64,000 nt of DNA from Vibrio syngnathi (GTDB lineage Bacteria > Pseudomonadota > Gammaproteobacteria > Enterobacterales > Vibrionaceae): assembly GCF_002119525.1 (NCBI RefSeq), contig NZ_CP017916.1, positions 186,001-250,000 on the forward strand, written 5' to 3'. The notes below the pieces were generated by a model. The model made no database searches, had not been told where the DNA came from, and saw only the letters and a program-made list of their open reading frames with translations. How positions within the stretch are numbered: position 1 is the stretch's first letter; every line of letters starts with the position of its first letter. The position numbers and the translations under genes are program-made. Of this stretch, positions 19,296-29,050 are shown one piece after another.

Positions 19296-20999
19296 TTAAT
19301 GGTCGTGAGCTTCACCTGCACCTTTCGGGTAACGGATGTTCTCAACCATATCTTGTACATCTTGTGGTACTTCAGCCGTTACTTTGTTTACAGCAATTGA
19401 TACTACGAAGTTTAGACACATACCTAGCGTACCGATGCCTTCTGGGCTGATACCAAACCACCAGTTTTCCGGTGTGCTTGCTGCTGGGTTAATGAACTTG
19501 AAGTAGATGATGTAGCTTGCTGTGAAGGCAATACCTGACAACATACCTGCAATTGCGCCTTCCTTGTTCATCTTCTTGTAGAAGATGCCTAGGATAATCG
19601 CTGGGAAGAAGGATGCTGCGGCTAAGCCGAAGGCAAACGCTACTACCTGTGCTACAAAGCCTGGTGGGTTAATACCCAAGTAACCTGCACCGACAATTGC
19701 GATCATGGCAGCCAAACGAGCGGCTAACAGCTCCTGCTTGTCGGTCATGTTTGGTCTGAAGCCTTTCTTCAACAAGTCATGTGAAATCGACGTTGAGATA
19801 ACCAGTAGCAGACCTGCGGCTGTTGATAGTGCGGCTGCTAGGCCACCGGCTGCAAGCAGTGCTACAACCCAGTTTGGTAGTTTCGCTAGCTCTGGAGAAG
19901 CCAGTACGATGATGTCACGGTTAATCTTCATCTCGTTGCGCTCATCGCCCGAGTAGAACATTTTTCCATCGCCGTTCTTATCTTCCCAACCAACTAGGCC
20001 AGTGTTTTCCCAGTTTTTATACCAGCTTGGCGCATCTGTTGCTGCGACACCTTGCATGTCTGGGCCGTTAATCGTTTCGATCATGTTTACACGAGCGAAG
20101 GCTGCAACGCCTGGTGCTGTTGTGTATAGCAATGAGATGAACAGTAGTGCCCAACCTGCTGAGATACGAGCATCACGTACTTTTGGTACCGTGAAGAAAC
20201 GAATGATTACGTGTGGAAGACCGGCAGTACCGACCATTAGAGCCGCACAGATGAAGAAGACATCTACCATGCTCTTGTTACCTTCGGTATAGGCGGTAAA
20301 TCCGAGCTCTTCTGTTAGTCCATCCAGTTTATCAAGTAGGTATACATCTGTACCTGATAGCGTTGAGCCCATACCAACTTGTGGAAGTGGGTTACCCGTC
20401 ATCATGATTGAGGTAAAGATTGCTGGAACAAGGAAGGCGAAAATGAGGACACAGAATTGAGCTACCTGCGTATAAGTGATGCCTTTCATGCCACCCAGTA
20501 CTGCGTAGAAGAACACAATACCCATACCAATGATGATGCCTAGGTTAATATCAACTTCTAGGAAACGAGAGAATACAACGCCAACACCACGCATCTGGCC
20601 TGCAACGTACGTGAACGATACGAAGATTGCACAGAATACCGCTACCATACGTGCTGTTTTCGAGTAGTAACGTTCACCGATGAAATCAGGAACCGTAAAC
20701 TGACCGAACTTACGTAGGTAAGGTGCTAAACATAGCGCAAGTAGTACATAACCACCTGTCCAACCCATTAGGTAAACCGCACCGTCGTAACCAACGAATG
20801 AGATGATACCTGCCATTGAGATGAATGATGCTGCCGACATCCAGTCAGCGGCTGTTGCCATGCCGTTTGCGACTGGGTGTACGCCGCCGCCTGCAACGTA
20901 GAATTCACTCGTTGTTCCAGCGCGAGCCCAGATTGCGATGCCGATATATACTGCAAAAGTAATACCGACGAGAATAAACGTCCAAGTTTGAATATCCAT
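19296..20999 (-). CDS. actP: Sodium:solute symporter, ActP (acetate permease) type
   Basis: A 567-residue inner-membrane SSS-family transporter with about 13 hydrophobic segments. It begins MDIQTWTFILVGITFAVYIG and has the family sequences EFYVAGGGVHPVANGMATAADWMSAASF (split here: EFYVAGGGVHPVANG, then ATAADWMSAASF) and GQMRGVGVVFSRFLEV. An insert of about 60 residues at 300-360 (NKDGNGDGKMFYSGDERNE-like, acidic) is typical of the vibrio members. It follows a DUF4212 small subunit by 10 bp. Its place with acs and crbSR suggests acetate or other short monocarboxylate uptake; substrate not proven. Confidence 0.88.
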   Translation of the reverse strand: MDIQTWTFILVGITFAVYIGIAIWARAGTTSEFYVAGGGVHPVANGMATAADWMSAASFISMAGIISFVGYDGAVYLMGWTGGYVLLALCLAPYLRKFGQFTVPDFIGERYYSKTARMVAVFCAIFVSFTYVAGQMRGVGVVFSRFLEVDINLGIIIGMGIVFFYAVLGGMKGITYTQVAQFCVLIFAFLVPAIFTSIMMTGNPLPQVGMGSTLSGTDVYLLDKLDGLTEELGFTAYTEGNKSMVDVFFICAALMVGTAGLPHVIIRFFTVPKVRDARISAGWALLFISLLYTTAPGVAAFARVNMIETINGPDMQGVAATDAPSWYKNWENTGLVGWEDKNGDGKMFYSGDERNEMKINRDIIVLASPELAKLPNWVVALLAAGGLAAALSTAAGLLLVISTSISHDLLKKGFRPNMTDKQELLAARLAAMIAIVGAGYLGINPPGFVAQVVAFAFGLAAASFFPAIILGIFYKKMNKEGAIAGMLSGIAFTASYIIYFKFINPAASTPENWWFGISPEGIGTLGMCLNFVVSIAVNKVTAEVPQDVQDMVENIRYPKGAGEAHDH

Positions 21000-21009
21000 G
21001 TTCTAGCCT

Positions 21010-21276
21010 CTAGTCTTCCTGTACGTTGTATTTTTTGTCCAGCTTATTCATGCGAACAACGTAAATAAATATCAACGCCACGAAGGTATAAATTGAACCT
21101 TGTTGAGCGAACCAAAAACCTAGCTTAAATCCGCCAAATTGAATGGTATTTAGGACATCCACAAATAAGATGCCAGCGCCATAAGACACCACAAACCATA
21201 TTGCGAGTAGTGTTCCCATTATTCCCAAGTTTTCCTTCCAATAGGCTTGAGCATGTTCCGTAGATTCGAACGCCAT
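21010..21276 (-). CDS. DUF4212 small membrane subunit of the symporter
   Basis: An 88-residue protein with two membrane segments (about 20-40 and 55-75), beginning MAFESTEHAQAYWKENLGIM and ending in a charged tail. It belongs to DUF4212 (the putative small subunit of sodium:solute symporters). It is 10 bp upstream of the ActP-type gene and shares its transcript, so it probably assembles with or regulates that carrier. The binding site AAGGAGAAGG before the ATG is strong. Confidence 0.88.
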   Translation of the reverse strand: MAFESTEHAQAYWKENLGIMGTLLAIWFVVSYGAGILFVDVLNTIQFGGFKLGFWFAQQGSIYTFVALIFIYVVRMNKLDKKYNVQED

Positions 21277-21303
21277 TGCCTTCTCCTTTATTCCGTTTCG
21301 TAG

Positions 21304-21330
21304 AAACCGTTTTTGTTAAACCGTTTATGT
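21304..21330. repeat. Direct repeat upstream of the DUF4212-actP operon
   Basis: AAACCGTTTTTGT (21304-21316) and AAACCGTTTATGT (21318-21330), 13 bases with one mismatch, 14 bp apart, 28 bp upstream of the start codon. It could bind a regulator; CrbR is an obvious candidate but unproven. The rest of the 449-bp spacer (21277-21725) must also hold the nhaP2 promoter and shows nothing else clear. Confidence 0.5.
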
Positions 21331-21725
21331 AAAATATCCGTGTTAACGTAATGTTACGACTTAGAATGTAGCAAGGATAAGTCAAGGGATCTGTGCAACT
21401 TTAGTCGGGATGGTATTAGCGCTAATCTACTGAAATATGGGAGCTAGGAGACATAACCATAGAAAAGCGTGATGTTGCAGTGATGTTAAATTAGCCAAAG
21501 GTCTAACAAAAATGGATGAATTAGAGTGCGAGTCATAAAATTTAACAACTAAATGACTGAGAAACGGTATTTAGTCCTGCCTATGACACGAAGCGAAACA
21601 TAAGTTTGTTATAGTAACTGCGGTACTTTTAACGGCCGTGCCTTGCTTAACGGCAGAAGATCAACAAGCTAGTGGCAAAAGATCAATAGGCTTAAAGCTC
21701 GAGTTTTATTCTTTGGGGGAACGAA

Positions 21726-23477
21726 TTGGACGCAATAACCATTAACCACTTATTTTTGACTGGTGCCGTACTCATCGCCATCAGTGTGCTTTTTTCACAA
21801 GTGTCCTCTCGATTGGGCGTTCCGATTCTTTTGATCTTTTTGTTCGTTGGTATGTTAGCGGGCGAAGATGGCCCTGGGGGCATTAATTTCGATGATTACT
21901 CACTGGCCTACTTGGTGAGTAACCTTGCGCTTGCTGTGATTCTGTTGGATGGCGGGATGCGAACCAAGGTCGCAAGCTTCAAAGTGGCTTTCTGGCCGTC
22001 ACTATCACTAGCCACAATAGGTGTGGCATGTACCGCAACCCTAACGGGCTTAATGGCGGCTTGGCTGTTCGATCTGTCACTGATGCAGGGCATCTTGGTT
22101 GGCGCTATCGTCGGTTCGACTGATGCAGCTGCGGTATTTTCTCTGTTGAAAGGGCAGAGCCTCAATGAACGTGTTGGCTCAACCCTAGAGATCGAATCTG
22201 GTACCAACGACCCAATGGCGGTCTTCCTGACGGTCACTTTAATCGCGCTACTCGGAACCCCAGATGCCGAGATGGGAATGAACTTCCTACTGAAAAGTTT
22301 CACGATGCAGTTTGGTATCGGCACCCTTGTTGGCATCGGTGGTGGTTGGGTGTTATGGAGCCTAATCAATCGAGTGCAGCTGGCTGATGGTCTGTATTCG
22401 ATTCTCGTGCTCAGCGGTGGTGTGGCTCTGTTTGCGTTCTCTAACATGCTTGGCGGCAGCGGTATCTTGTCGATTTATCTAGTGGGCTTGTTCATTGGTA
22501 ATCGTCCGACGCGCTCTCGACACTCTATTCTCAATGTTCTTGATGGCATGACGTGGCTAAGCCAGATCGTGATGTTCTTGGTGTTGGGTTTGTTAGTGAC
22601 GCCATCGACATTGATGGACATTGCACTTCCTGCGTTGGCATTGGCCTTCGGTATGATTTTATTTGCTCGCCCGCTGTCTGTTTGGTTAGGTTTACTGCCG
22701 TTCAGAAGCTTTACCACCAAAGAACGTTGGTTTGTTTCCTGGGTGGGTTTACGTGGCGCAGTACCGATCATTTTAGCGGTTTTCCCGATGATGGCTGGCC
22801 TACCTAATGCTCAGCTTTACTTCAATATCGCCTTCTTCGTGGTTATGGTTTCGCTGATTGTTCAGGGCGGCAGTCTAATGAAAGTCGCAAGACTCGCTAA
22901 AGTGACTCTACCACCGATGCCAACACCGATTTCTCGTACCGGTATGGAGATTTATCCGACCAGTGAGTGGGAGATGTTTGTCTACAAGCTGAAAGAGGAA
23001 AAGTGGTGTGTTGGTGAACCGCTCAAGCGTTTATCGATGCCTGAAGGGACGCGCATTACCGCACTGTTTCGACAAGATGCCATGCTCCACCCATCGGGCA
23101 GTACCGTGTTAGAGGCGAACGATATCTTATGTGTGCTTGGTCAAGACAAAGACCTAGACAGCTTAAGTGCGCTATTCAGTGAGGCACCTCTAGCAGAAGA
23201 AGCGGCACGATTCTTTGGTGATTTCTTCTTGGATGTTGAGCTATCGGTTGCTGCCGTGAGTGATTGTTATGGTATTGAACTAGGCTCGGAAGAAGAGCGA
23301 GAAATGACGCTAAAACAATTGGTGGATCAGGAGCTTGGTGCACACCCTGTCTTGGGTGATAGTTTTGAATGGCATGACATCACTTGGGTGGTTGCAGATA
23401 TCGATGATCATAAAGTCGTCAGGTTGGGGTTATGTTTACCTAAGACGACTTTAGAAGAGGGTATCAATGAAGTTTAA
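21726..23477 (+). CDS. nhaP2: K+/H+ antiporter NhaP2 (CvrA family)
   Basis: A 583-residue CPA1 antiporter. About 12-13 membrane segments cover residues 1-390, with the transport-site sequences [17 protein letters not shown] and [13 protein letters not shown]; the C-terminal cytosolic part (about 400-583) carries a TrkA-C/RCK-C domain typical of CvrA/NhaP2. In V. cholerae NhaP2 exports K+ in exchange for protons. The start is TTG at 21726 with GGGGGA five bases upstream, giving the family N-terminus [12 protein letters not shown]. Its stop overlaps the convergent crbR stop by 4 bp. Confidence 0.93.
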   Translation: MDAITINHLFLTGAVLIAISVLFSQVSSRLGVPILLIFLFVGMLAGEDGPGGINFDDYSLAYLVSNLALAVILLDGGMRTKVASFKVAFWPSLSLATIGVACTATLTGLMAAWLFDLSLMQGILVGAIVGSTDAAAVFSLLKGQSLNERVGSTLEIESGTNDPMAVFLTVTLIALLGTPDAEMGMNFLLKSFTMQFGIGTLVGIGGGWVLWSLINRVQLADGLYSILVLSGGVALFAFSNMLGGSGILSIYLVGLFIGNRPTRSRHSILNVLDGMTWLSQIVMFLVLGLLVTPSTLMDIALPALALAFGMILFARPLSVWLGLLPFRSFTTKERWFVSWVGLRGAVPIILAVFPMMAGLPNAQLYFNIAFFVVMVSLIVQGGSLMKVARLAKVTLPPMPTPISRTGMEIYPTSEWEMFVYKLKEEKWCVGEPLKRLSMPEGTRITALFRQDAMLHPSGSTVLEANDILCVLGQDKDLDSLSALFSEAPLAEEAARFFGDFFLDVELSVAAVSDCYGIELGSEEEREMTLKQLVDQELGAHPVLGDSFEWHDITWVVADIDDHKVVRLGLCLPKTTLEEGINEV

Positions 23478-24112
23478 TTGTGGACTTCTTGTAGCAAGAT
23501 AACCGCCTGAGTTCGGTTTTTCACATCCAGTTTACGGAAGATGGCCGTCATATGTGCCTTGATGGTCGCTTCCGAAACATTCAATTCATACGCGATTTGC
23601 TTGTTCAGCAGGCCGTCCGATAGCATCCCTAATACCTTGTACTGCTGAGGCGTCAGTGTGGAAAGCTTTTCCGCAAGGTCGCTACAGGCTGCGTTGTTGG
23701 TGATCAGGCCTTCTGGGAAGAACGGGTCGCCATTAAGCACTTGATTCAGTGCACTGACCAATTCTCGCATATCACTCGACTTAGGAATAAAGCCAAAGGC
23801 ACCGTGGCTCTTCACCTGAGTGACCACGCTAGCATCCTCGCTGGCAGAGATCACTACAATCGGTAAATCTGGATATTCAGCGCGCAGCTGAATTAAGCCA
23901 GACATCCCATTGGCACCCGGCATTTTAAGGTCGAGAAGCAATAGGTCGGGTTCATCTTCTTTTTTTAGTAGGGTCAGTAAGGCATCGAGGGAATCAGCCT
24001 CAAGCAGGTTCGCACCGCTGATCGCCATGTGTACTGACTGAAACAGGGCGTTGCGAAAAAGAGGGTGGTCATCAGCAATGATGATGGTATAGGTCGAGTC
24101 CATGACGTTCAT
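23474..24112 (-). CDS. crbR: CrbR-type response regulator (LuxR/FixJ family)
   Basis: Partner of CrbS; in V. cholerae it activates acs. The 212-residue protein has an N-terminal receiver domain ([14 protein letters not shown], phospho-acceptor D61 in [10 protein letters not shown], conserved serine and lysine in VISASED and PKSS) and a C-terminal LuxR-type helix-turn-helix ([20 protein letters not shown], then [17 protein letters not shown]). ATG at 24112 and ATG at 24103 are both possible starts. Gene order DUF4212/actP-nhaP2-crbR-dsbD matches the V. cholerae locus as I recall it, supporting the name. Confidence 0.92.
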   Translation of the reverse strand: MNVMDSTYTIIIADDHPLFRNALFQSVHMAISGANLLEADSLDALLTLLKKEDEPDLLLLDLKMPGANGMSGLIQLRAEYPDLPIVVISASEDASVVTQVKSHGAFGFIPKSSDMRELVSALNQVLNGDPFFPEGLITNNAACSDLAEKLSTLTPQQYKVLGMLSDGLLNKQIAYELNVSEATIKAHMTAIFRKLDVKNRTQAVILLQEVHN

Positions 24113-24240
24113 ACTTTTAACAATTTAGTTAATATTTATTATCATCCTGATTGAGTATGTGAACAATATTTATGCATTAAAAGTCTGAACCATATCGACT
24201 TTTATCCCCAGAATAAGAAAGCGTTACTCTGAATAACAAA

Positions 24241-24283
24241 AAAGCCGCACAGCCATCTCGTTACGAAGGGGCGGTGCGGCTTT
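24241..24283 (-). terminator. Terminator after dsbD
   Basis: AAAGCCGCAC / GTGCGGCTTT, 10-bp perfect stem with a 23-nt loop and A/T runs on both sides, between the dsbD stop (24316) and crbR start. Best read as the dsbD terminator. Confidence 0.75.
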
Positions 24284-24315
24284 CGTTTAAGCGGATATTC
24301 TGTTGAATATTGCCG

Positions 24316-26214
24316 TTATAGCTGGTGGTCTTGCATGTGTTTTAAGAATACATCTGCAGGCATAAAACCGGTGACACGAGCATTTGGAACATGGTTGCCC
24401 TCGCCATCCCAGAACTCTATGGTTGGCAAGCCGAGTACCTGTAATTGTTTAAGCAGTTCAATATCTTGAGGCATGTTTCTTGTTACGTCAGCCTGAAGAA
24501 GAACAAAGTCAGAAAGCTTATTCTCGACATCAGCTTGATGGAAGGTGTACTTCTCAAACTCTTTACATGCGACACACCAATCAGCGTAGAAATCGAGCAT
24601 CACTGGTTTGCCGAGTTTTCTTGCTTCGATGAGTTGGATTTCTAACTCTTCGACCGTGTTGACGCGAGCAAATTGGATTTGTTGTTCAATCACTACGCTC
24701 TTTTCTGCGAACCAGTAATTCAATGCAGGTTGCGCTGAAGCGAACAGGCCGAGCATTGCGATGATACCCACAGCGCTCTGTTTCCAACCACCGAATGGCA
24801 GTGCATTCTTGCTGTGGTAAAGCCAACCAAAGGCGATGAAGCCTAATCCAGACCAAAGCACGGTTGCCCACAATTCAGGAATAATTCGCTCTAGCAGGAA
24901 GATAGGCGCTGCCAGCAAGATAAAGCCGAATACGATCTTCACTTTGTCCATCCAACTGCCTGCTTTTGGCAGTAGCTTATTACCAAACACCGCAACCAAA
25001 ATCAGCGGAATACCCATACCCATGGCTAACGCATAAAGAGCAATCGCTCCGGTTAATAGGTCGCCACTTTGAGCGACATACAGCAGCGCACCTGACAGTG
25101 GAGCAGTAGTACAAGGTGAGCACACCAAGCCCGAGATAGCCCCCATCGCGAACACGCCCAAGGTATTGCCACCTTGTTGCTTGTTACTTTGGTTGTTGAG
25201 CCAAGTTTGGATGCTGCTTGGCAGTTGTAGGTTATAAACGCCGAACATCGACATCGCCAACGTTACGAACAGAACACTCAGCGCGATTAATACGTAAGGA
25301 TGCTGCATCGCAGCTTGGAACTGCATGCCTGCTGAAGCAACCACTAAACCCAATAAGGTGTAGGTCAGCGCCATGCCTTGCACGTAGATGAAGGACAGCA
25401 TCAGCGCACGACCTTGGCTGAGCTTGCCGCCACCCAATACAATACCCGTCAGAATTGGATACATAGGCAGGACACACGGCGTAAAGGCTAAGCCAACACC
25501 CAGTGCTAAGAATAATAATGGCGTCCACCAACTGTCACCGAGTTTATCGGCTAAGCCTGCTTCTTTTGAAACGGGAGCATTGGTTTGTTGAGTGGTATTA
25601 CTTGCTGTGTCAGCTGCAGGAGAAGAGGGGTGTACTGAATTATCAGCTTCACCAGCTGCATCATAAGAACCTTGTAAGACATCACTGTTTTGTACATCAC
25701 CACTGCTTTGCTCATTACTGCTTTTTATATCCCCAGGATTCGTCGCAGTAAACGGTTCAATGTCGATTACTCGAGTCTCTGGTGGGTAGCAGAAACCAGC
25801 GTCCGCACAGCCTTGATACTTAACGATCAGCTGTGAACCATCTTGGTAACTCTGTAGAGGAACTTGCACGAATAACGGCTGAGTATAGATGCTCACCTCA
25901 CCGAAGAATTCATCTTGGTGTGGTTGGCCATCTTCCATTTCAACATTGCCGATAGCGAGATTTTGGCCAGTGAACGAGAGGCTGTGTTGATAGAGGTAGT
26001 AGCCCTCTTTTACTTGCCAGTCGAGAAGGACCTTGCCGTCTTGCTGGTAGTAATTGAAAGGGAAAGCTTGGTCTACAGGGACAAAACCGTTGTTATTGCC
26101 TCCGAAGCTTGGCTCGGCGTTGTCGTTTCCAAAAAGCGCCCACGCAGGCTGAGTGAACAGGGAAACACAAACAAAAAGTAATGTGGCAAGTCGTCGCATA
26201 CTATTAGTCATCAA
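24316..26214 (-). CDS. dsbD: Thiol:disulfide interchange protein DsbD
   Basis: Moves reducing power from cytosolic thioredoxin to the periplasm. At 632 residues it is a little longer than E. coli DsbD. It has a signal peptide ending near AWA (about 26), a periplasmic alpha domain with the cysteine pair C136 and C142 (GCADAGFC), a Ser/Thr/Gln/Asn-rich linker at about 170-215 that accounts for the extra length, eight membrane segments with [14 protein letters not shown] and [14 protein letters not shown] (the two membrane cysteines), and a C-terminal thioredoxin domain with WCVAC at 546-550. All six catalytic cysteines are present. Confidence 0.96.
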   Translation of the reverse strand: MMTNSMRRLATLLFVCVSLFTQPAWALFGNDNAEPSFGGNNNGFVPVDQAFPFNYYQQDGKVLLDWQVKEGYYLYQHSLSFTGQNLAIGNVEMEDGQPHQDEFFGEVSIYTQPLFVQVPLQSYQDGSQLIVKYQGCADAGFCYPPETRVIDIEPFTATNPGDIKSSNEQSSGDVQNSDVLQGSYDAAGEADNSVHPSSPAADTASNTTQQTNAPVSKEAGLADKLGDSWWTPLLFLALGVGLAFTPCVLPMYPILTGIVLGGGKLSQGRALMLSFIYVQGMALTYTLLGLVVASAGMQFQAAMQHPYVLIALSVLFVTLAMSMFGVYNLQLPSSIQTWLNNQSNKQQGGNTLGVFAMGAISGLVCSPCTTAPLSGALLYVAQSGDLLTGAIALYALAMGMGIPLILVAVFGNKLLPKAGSWMDKVKIVFGFILLAAPIFLLERIIPELWATVLWSGLGFIAFGWLYHSKNALPFGGWKQSAVGIIAMLGLFASAQPALNYWFAEKSVVIEQQIQFARVNTVEELEIQLIEARKLGKPVMLDFYADWCVACKEFEKYTFHQADVENKLSDFVLLQADVTRNMPQDIELLKQLQVLGLPTIEFWDGEGNHVPNARVTGFMPADVFLKHMQDHQL

Positions 26215-26373
26215 AATGGAGTTGAAGGTATCTTAACTCAATCAGACCGTAATAGTTTGTGATTAGTTTCATCTGAAAACAAATATCCGCTAGGGCGGGT
26301 GGGCTATTTTCTGGGGCAATCGAGAGAGTGCGCGCCGCTCAACATGAGTTGTCAGTCCTTGCCAATAAGACAT

Positions 26374-26862
26374 TTAAGCAACACCCAAGCGTGCTCTTAC
26401 GACTTGTTCGCAAGCATCAATATTCGTAGTGTCTTTCGGAATAATTAACACCGTGTCGTTGCCACCAACAGTTCCGATAATCTCGGTATGTGGGTCGATA
26501 TCAACCAATCTTGCGACTAATTGTGCGCAACCAGGGTTTGTTTTTACGATCACCATTGCTTGGTTGTGAGTAATTAATTCGATTTGTGATGAGATTGACG
26601 CATCGACACGTACCGGTGCGCTTTCTACGGTGATGCAGTAAACCTTTTTCCCACAGGCGTTCTGAATTTTGACAACACCTAGTTGTGACAAAATGCGAGA
26701 CACAGTCGACTGGCTAATACCTGTATAGCCAATGTCGACGAGTTTCTCTCGCAGCTGGTTCTGGGTTGAGAAGCTTTGCTGTTGTAGTAAGCGTTTGCAC
26801 GCTGCAGTCAGTGTTTTATCTTCAGCTGAATACAAGCAACCGTGCTCAGTGATTTGGTTCAT
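26374..26862 (-). CDS. argR: ArgR-family transcriptional regulator (paralogue linked to arginine deiminase genes)
   Basis: A 162-residue ArgR protein: N-terminal winged helix (LLQQQSFSTQNQLREKL, ISQSTVSRILSQLGVVK) and C-terminal oligomerisation/arginine domain (NPGCAQLVARLVD, GTVGGNDTVLI). At the core arginine site the usual GDD is GND (N135-D136), and the chain is diverged from the classic vibrio ArgR that lies beside mdh, so I read it as a paralogue. ATG at 26862 has AAGGAG seven bases upstream; an upstream ATG at 26925 lacks family support. It is near the arc genes and has a candidate ARG operator 250 bp upstream, so local control of arginine catabolism is likely. Confidence 0.85.
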   Translation of the reverse strand: MNQITEHGCLYSAEDKTLTAACKRLLQQQSFSTQNQLREKLVDIGYTGISQSTVSRILSQLGVVKIQNACGKKVYCITVESAPVRVDASISSQIELITHNQAMVIVKTNPGCAQLVARLVDIDPHTEIIGTVGGNDTVLIIPKDTTNIDACEQVVRARLGVA

Positions 26863-27113
26863 GAACAACTCCTTTAAGGCCAACATGTGGATATCGCTTG
26901 TCCATAGCGCAGAACGCACTCCCAAAGCCGTAGAGTACGATTGTTAATTAGGGCTTACCGATGAATCCCGAAATAAATAGGAAGGGTATGCGTGATGTAT
27001 GATCTTCTATTCATTCAGTCTACCACTAAAGAATAGTTATCTTTTTGAAGGTGATCACCAAACAAAATTCTGGTTATTTGCTTTTTTTGTGGAATTTTAT
27101 TCTTTTGGTAAGT

Positions 27114-27147
27114 GGATATTTATTCCGGGTTAGGAATAAATATCCAT
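27114..27147. promoter_or_regulatory. Perfect 14-bp inverted repeat, candidate double ARG box
   Basis: TGGATATTTATTCC, six bases, then its exact reverse complement GGAATAAATATCCA. Each arm resembles an ARG box (TGAATwwwwATTCA) with two mismatches, and the arm centres are 20 bp apart, the spacing of the E. coli argR operator. A weaker copy, TGGAATTTTATTCT, is at 27091-27104. There is no T run, so it is unlikely to be a terminator. The 26863-27190 spacer holds little else. Confidence 0.55.
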
Positions 27148-27190
27148 GTAGTTTGAGCGGTTTCTTTTACGAAGGTAAGAGCGCTAAGGG

Positions 27191-27655
27191 CTAGCGGATT
27201 TCACTCATGATCTCGCGAGAGAATACTTTTTCACAATAGTGACATTTTAGTTGTACGTTTTCGTGTTTTAGCTGCACTTTAAAGTTACTTTCAACGGGTT
27301 CACCGTGCGAAATACAGTTGCTATTCGGGCAAGTGTACACACTGGTGATTTGGTCTGGCAGCACAAGTGTCAGCTTGTTAACGACCTTGTACTCCTCAAT
27401 CTGATTCACCGTTGCCTGCGGCGCATACAGAGCCAATTGGTTGGCTTGTTCCTTAGTCAGAAAGATGTTCTCAATCTTGATGAGGTCTTTATTGCCGAGC
27501 GCAGATGATGGCAGATTTAATCCCATTGTGATGCGTTGTTCTGTTTTGTGTAGCTTAAACAGTTTAAGGATTTTGATACCAAGATGAGCAGGGATGTGGT
27601 CAATCACGCTGCCGTTACGGATCGCTTCTACTTGTAGCTGAGTTTGTTTAACCAT
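27191..27655 (-). CDS. pyrI: Aspartate carbamoyltransferase regulatory subunit
   Basis: Binds CTP/ATP and transmits allosteric control to PyrB in the ATCase holoenzyme. The 154-residue protein has the N-terminal nucleotide domain ([20 protein letters not shown]) and a C-terminal zinc domain whose four cysteines are all present: CPNSNC and CHYC. It follows pyrB after 15 bp, the classic pyrBI operon. Confidence 0.98.
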   Translation of the reverse strand: MVKQTQLQVEAIRNGSVIDHIPAHLGIKILKLFKLHKTEQRITMGLNLPSSALGNKDLIKIENIFLTKEQANQLALYAPQATVNQIEEYKVVNKLTLVLPDQITSVYTCPNSNCISHGEPVESNFKVQLKHENVQLKCHYCEKVFSREIMSEIR

Positions 27656-27670
27656 GACTGTTTCTCCTGC

Positions 27671-28600
27671 TTATAAAGTGTCGTTAAGAACTAGGGCCAA
27701 TAGAGCTTCGCGAGCGTATACACCGTTTTCAGCTTGTTCGAAGTAGTAAGCGTGTGGCGTTTTATCTACGTCGGTTGTGATTTCGTCGACACGTGGTAAT
27801 GGGTGAAGCACTTTCATGTTTTGGCGTGCCTCTTTCAAGGTATCGGCGGTTAGAATGTAAGCCGACTTCATGTGCGCGTATTCTGACGCATCAAAGCGCT
27901 CTTTCTGTACGCGAGTCATGTATAGAACATCCAGCTCAGGCACCACTTCTTCAATGCTGCTGTGGGTACTGTATTGGATCCCCATCTCTTCCAATTCTTC
28001 ACAGATGTAATCAGGCATCGCTAACACTTCTGGCGCGATAAAGAAGAAACGCACGTTATTGAATTTTGATAGTGCTTGCGTCAATGAGTGTACGGTGCGG
28101 CCATATTTTAGGTCGCCGACGAACGCCACATTAAGGTTATCGAGCGTGCCTTGCGTTTCGTAAATCGAGAACAGATCCAATAAGGTTTGCGTTGGGTGTT
28201 GGTTGGCACCGTCGCCACCATTCACAATTGGCACACCGTTAGAAAATTCAGAAGCCAAACGTGCTGCGCCCTCTTGTGGGTGACGCATCACAAAAGCATC
28301 AACGTAAGAAGAAATAACCTGCACCGAATCGGCAAGTGTTTCGCCTTTTTTCGCTAGCGATGTGTTACCGCCATTATCAAAGCCGATGACGGTGCCGCCA
28401 AGGCGTTGAACTGCGGTTTCAAATGAAAGGCGAGTACGAGTTGAAGGCTCAAAGAAGCAGCTCGCAACGACTTTATTTTTCAGCAGCTCAGGGTTTGGTT
28501 CAGCCTTGAGCCTTGCTGCGGTATCGACGATAAGCTCCAGTTCATCACGAGATAGCTCTGGAATGGAGATGATGTGCTTGTTAAATAACGAATGCGCCAT
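27671..28600 (-). CDS. pyrB: Aspartate carbamoyltransferase catalytic subunit
   Basis: First committed step of pyrimidine synthesis: carbamoyl phosphate plus aspartate. From ATG 28600 (GGAAG upstream) the product is 309 residues and begins [20 protein letters not shown], as in the family. It has the carbamoyl phosphate motif [30 protein letters not shown] and HPLPRVDEI. The reading frame stays open for 46 further codons upstream to an ATG at 28738, through the attenuator; this is treated as leader, not protein. Expression is probably set by attenuation at the hairpin 40 bp upstream. Confidence 0.97.
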   Translation of the reverse strand: MAHSLFNKHIISIPELSRDELELIVDTAARLKAEPNPELLKNKVVASCFFEPSTRTRLSFETAVQRLGGTVIGFDNGGNTSLAKKGETLADSVQVISSYVDAFVMRHPQEGAARLASEFSNGVPIVNGGDGANQHPTQTLLDLFSIYETQGTLDNLNVAFVGDLKYGRTVHSLTQALSKFNNVRFFFIAPEVLAMPDYICEELEEMGIQYSTHSSIEEVVPELDVLYMTRVQKERFDASEYAHMKSAYILTADTLKEARQNMKVLHPLPRVDEITTDVDKTPHAYYFEQAENGVYAREALLALVLNDTL

Positions 28601-28638
28601 AACGGGTCTTCCTTCTATGCATACAGTCAAATTGCGGA

Positions 28639-28669
28639 TAAAAAAAAGCCCCCTAAAAATAGGAGGCTT
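28639..28669 (-). terminator. pyrBI attenuator hairpin
   Basis: On the minus strand AAGCCTCCT / AGGGGGCTT (9-bp stem, one wobble, 6-nt loop) followed by eight or nine Ts, directly between leader peptide and pyrB. A pyrimidine-rich, U-heavy stretch lies immediately upstream (28676-28697), the layout of the UTP-sensing E. coli pyrBI attenuator. Confidence 0.88.
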
Positions 28670-28760
28670 CGAAACGATCAATAGAGAAAAATAAAAATGA
28701 CACCAACGCCACTTTAGGGCGTGTTGGTTGACAATCATGTGCGACAAAATTGCGGTTCAT
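28653..28760 (-). CDS. pyrL: pyrBI leader peptide (PyrL-like)
   Basis: A 35-codon frame beginning [20 protein letters not shown] and ending with a phenylalanine-rich stretch, [15 protein letters not shown]. The ATG at 28760 has AGAGAG six bases upstream, the best binding site in the leader. The U-rich codons for SFLFFS come just before the attenuator and the stop codon TAG falls in its loop, so a ribosome closely following RNA polymerase would break the hairpin. A second leader frame (ATG 28738) continues into pyrB without a stop and has a poorer binding site. Confidence 0.65.
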   Translation of the reverse strand: MNRNFVAHDCQPTRPKVALVSFLFFSIDRFEASYF

Positions 28761-28790
28761 TTTTTGCTCTCTTAAGACAAATTGCGGAGG

Positions 28791-28818
28791 ATTATACTCA
28801 GATAAAAACGCCATGCAA
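28791..28818 (-). promoter_or_regulatory. pyrBI promoter
   Basis: On the minus strand TTGCAT (28813-28818), 16 bp, TATAAT (28791-28796), a near-consensus sigma-70 promoter placed about 30 bp before the leader peptide start. The motif CAAA(A)TTGCGG occurs three times around it (28628, 28745, 28778). The rest of 28819-29050 shows nothing clear. Confidence 0.75.
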
Positions 28819-29050
28819 TACTTTCTGTAAAGTATTCATTTAATGGATTTTTATGCGAAATAACATCCATTTTGTTCTCCCATTTAAGCCTTTGTTGGAA
28901 CTGAGAGTTGCAGGCTTTTTCAGGAAATAATCTCTTCAACCACATGAAAAAAAATGCGAGTTTTATTCAAGGTCAAAATCCCAAGAACGCCACCCGCATT
29001 TCCCTGTCATTGCACTTAACTTATCAACGTACTTCGAACAAGTGAGTGCT

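Noticed and set aside
27671..28747. PyrB extended to 358 residues by upstream in-frame codons
   Set aside because: The extra codons coincide with the attenuator hairpin and leader; family start and a ribosome binding site are at 28600. Kept only as a note about leader frames.
28952..29001. ATGCG/CGCAT pairing as terminator of the arc operon
   Set aside because: Stem of only five to seven pairs with a loop of over 35 bases; no convincing T run. The arc operon end remains undefined.
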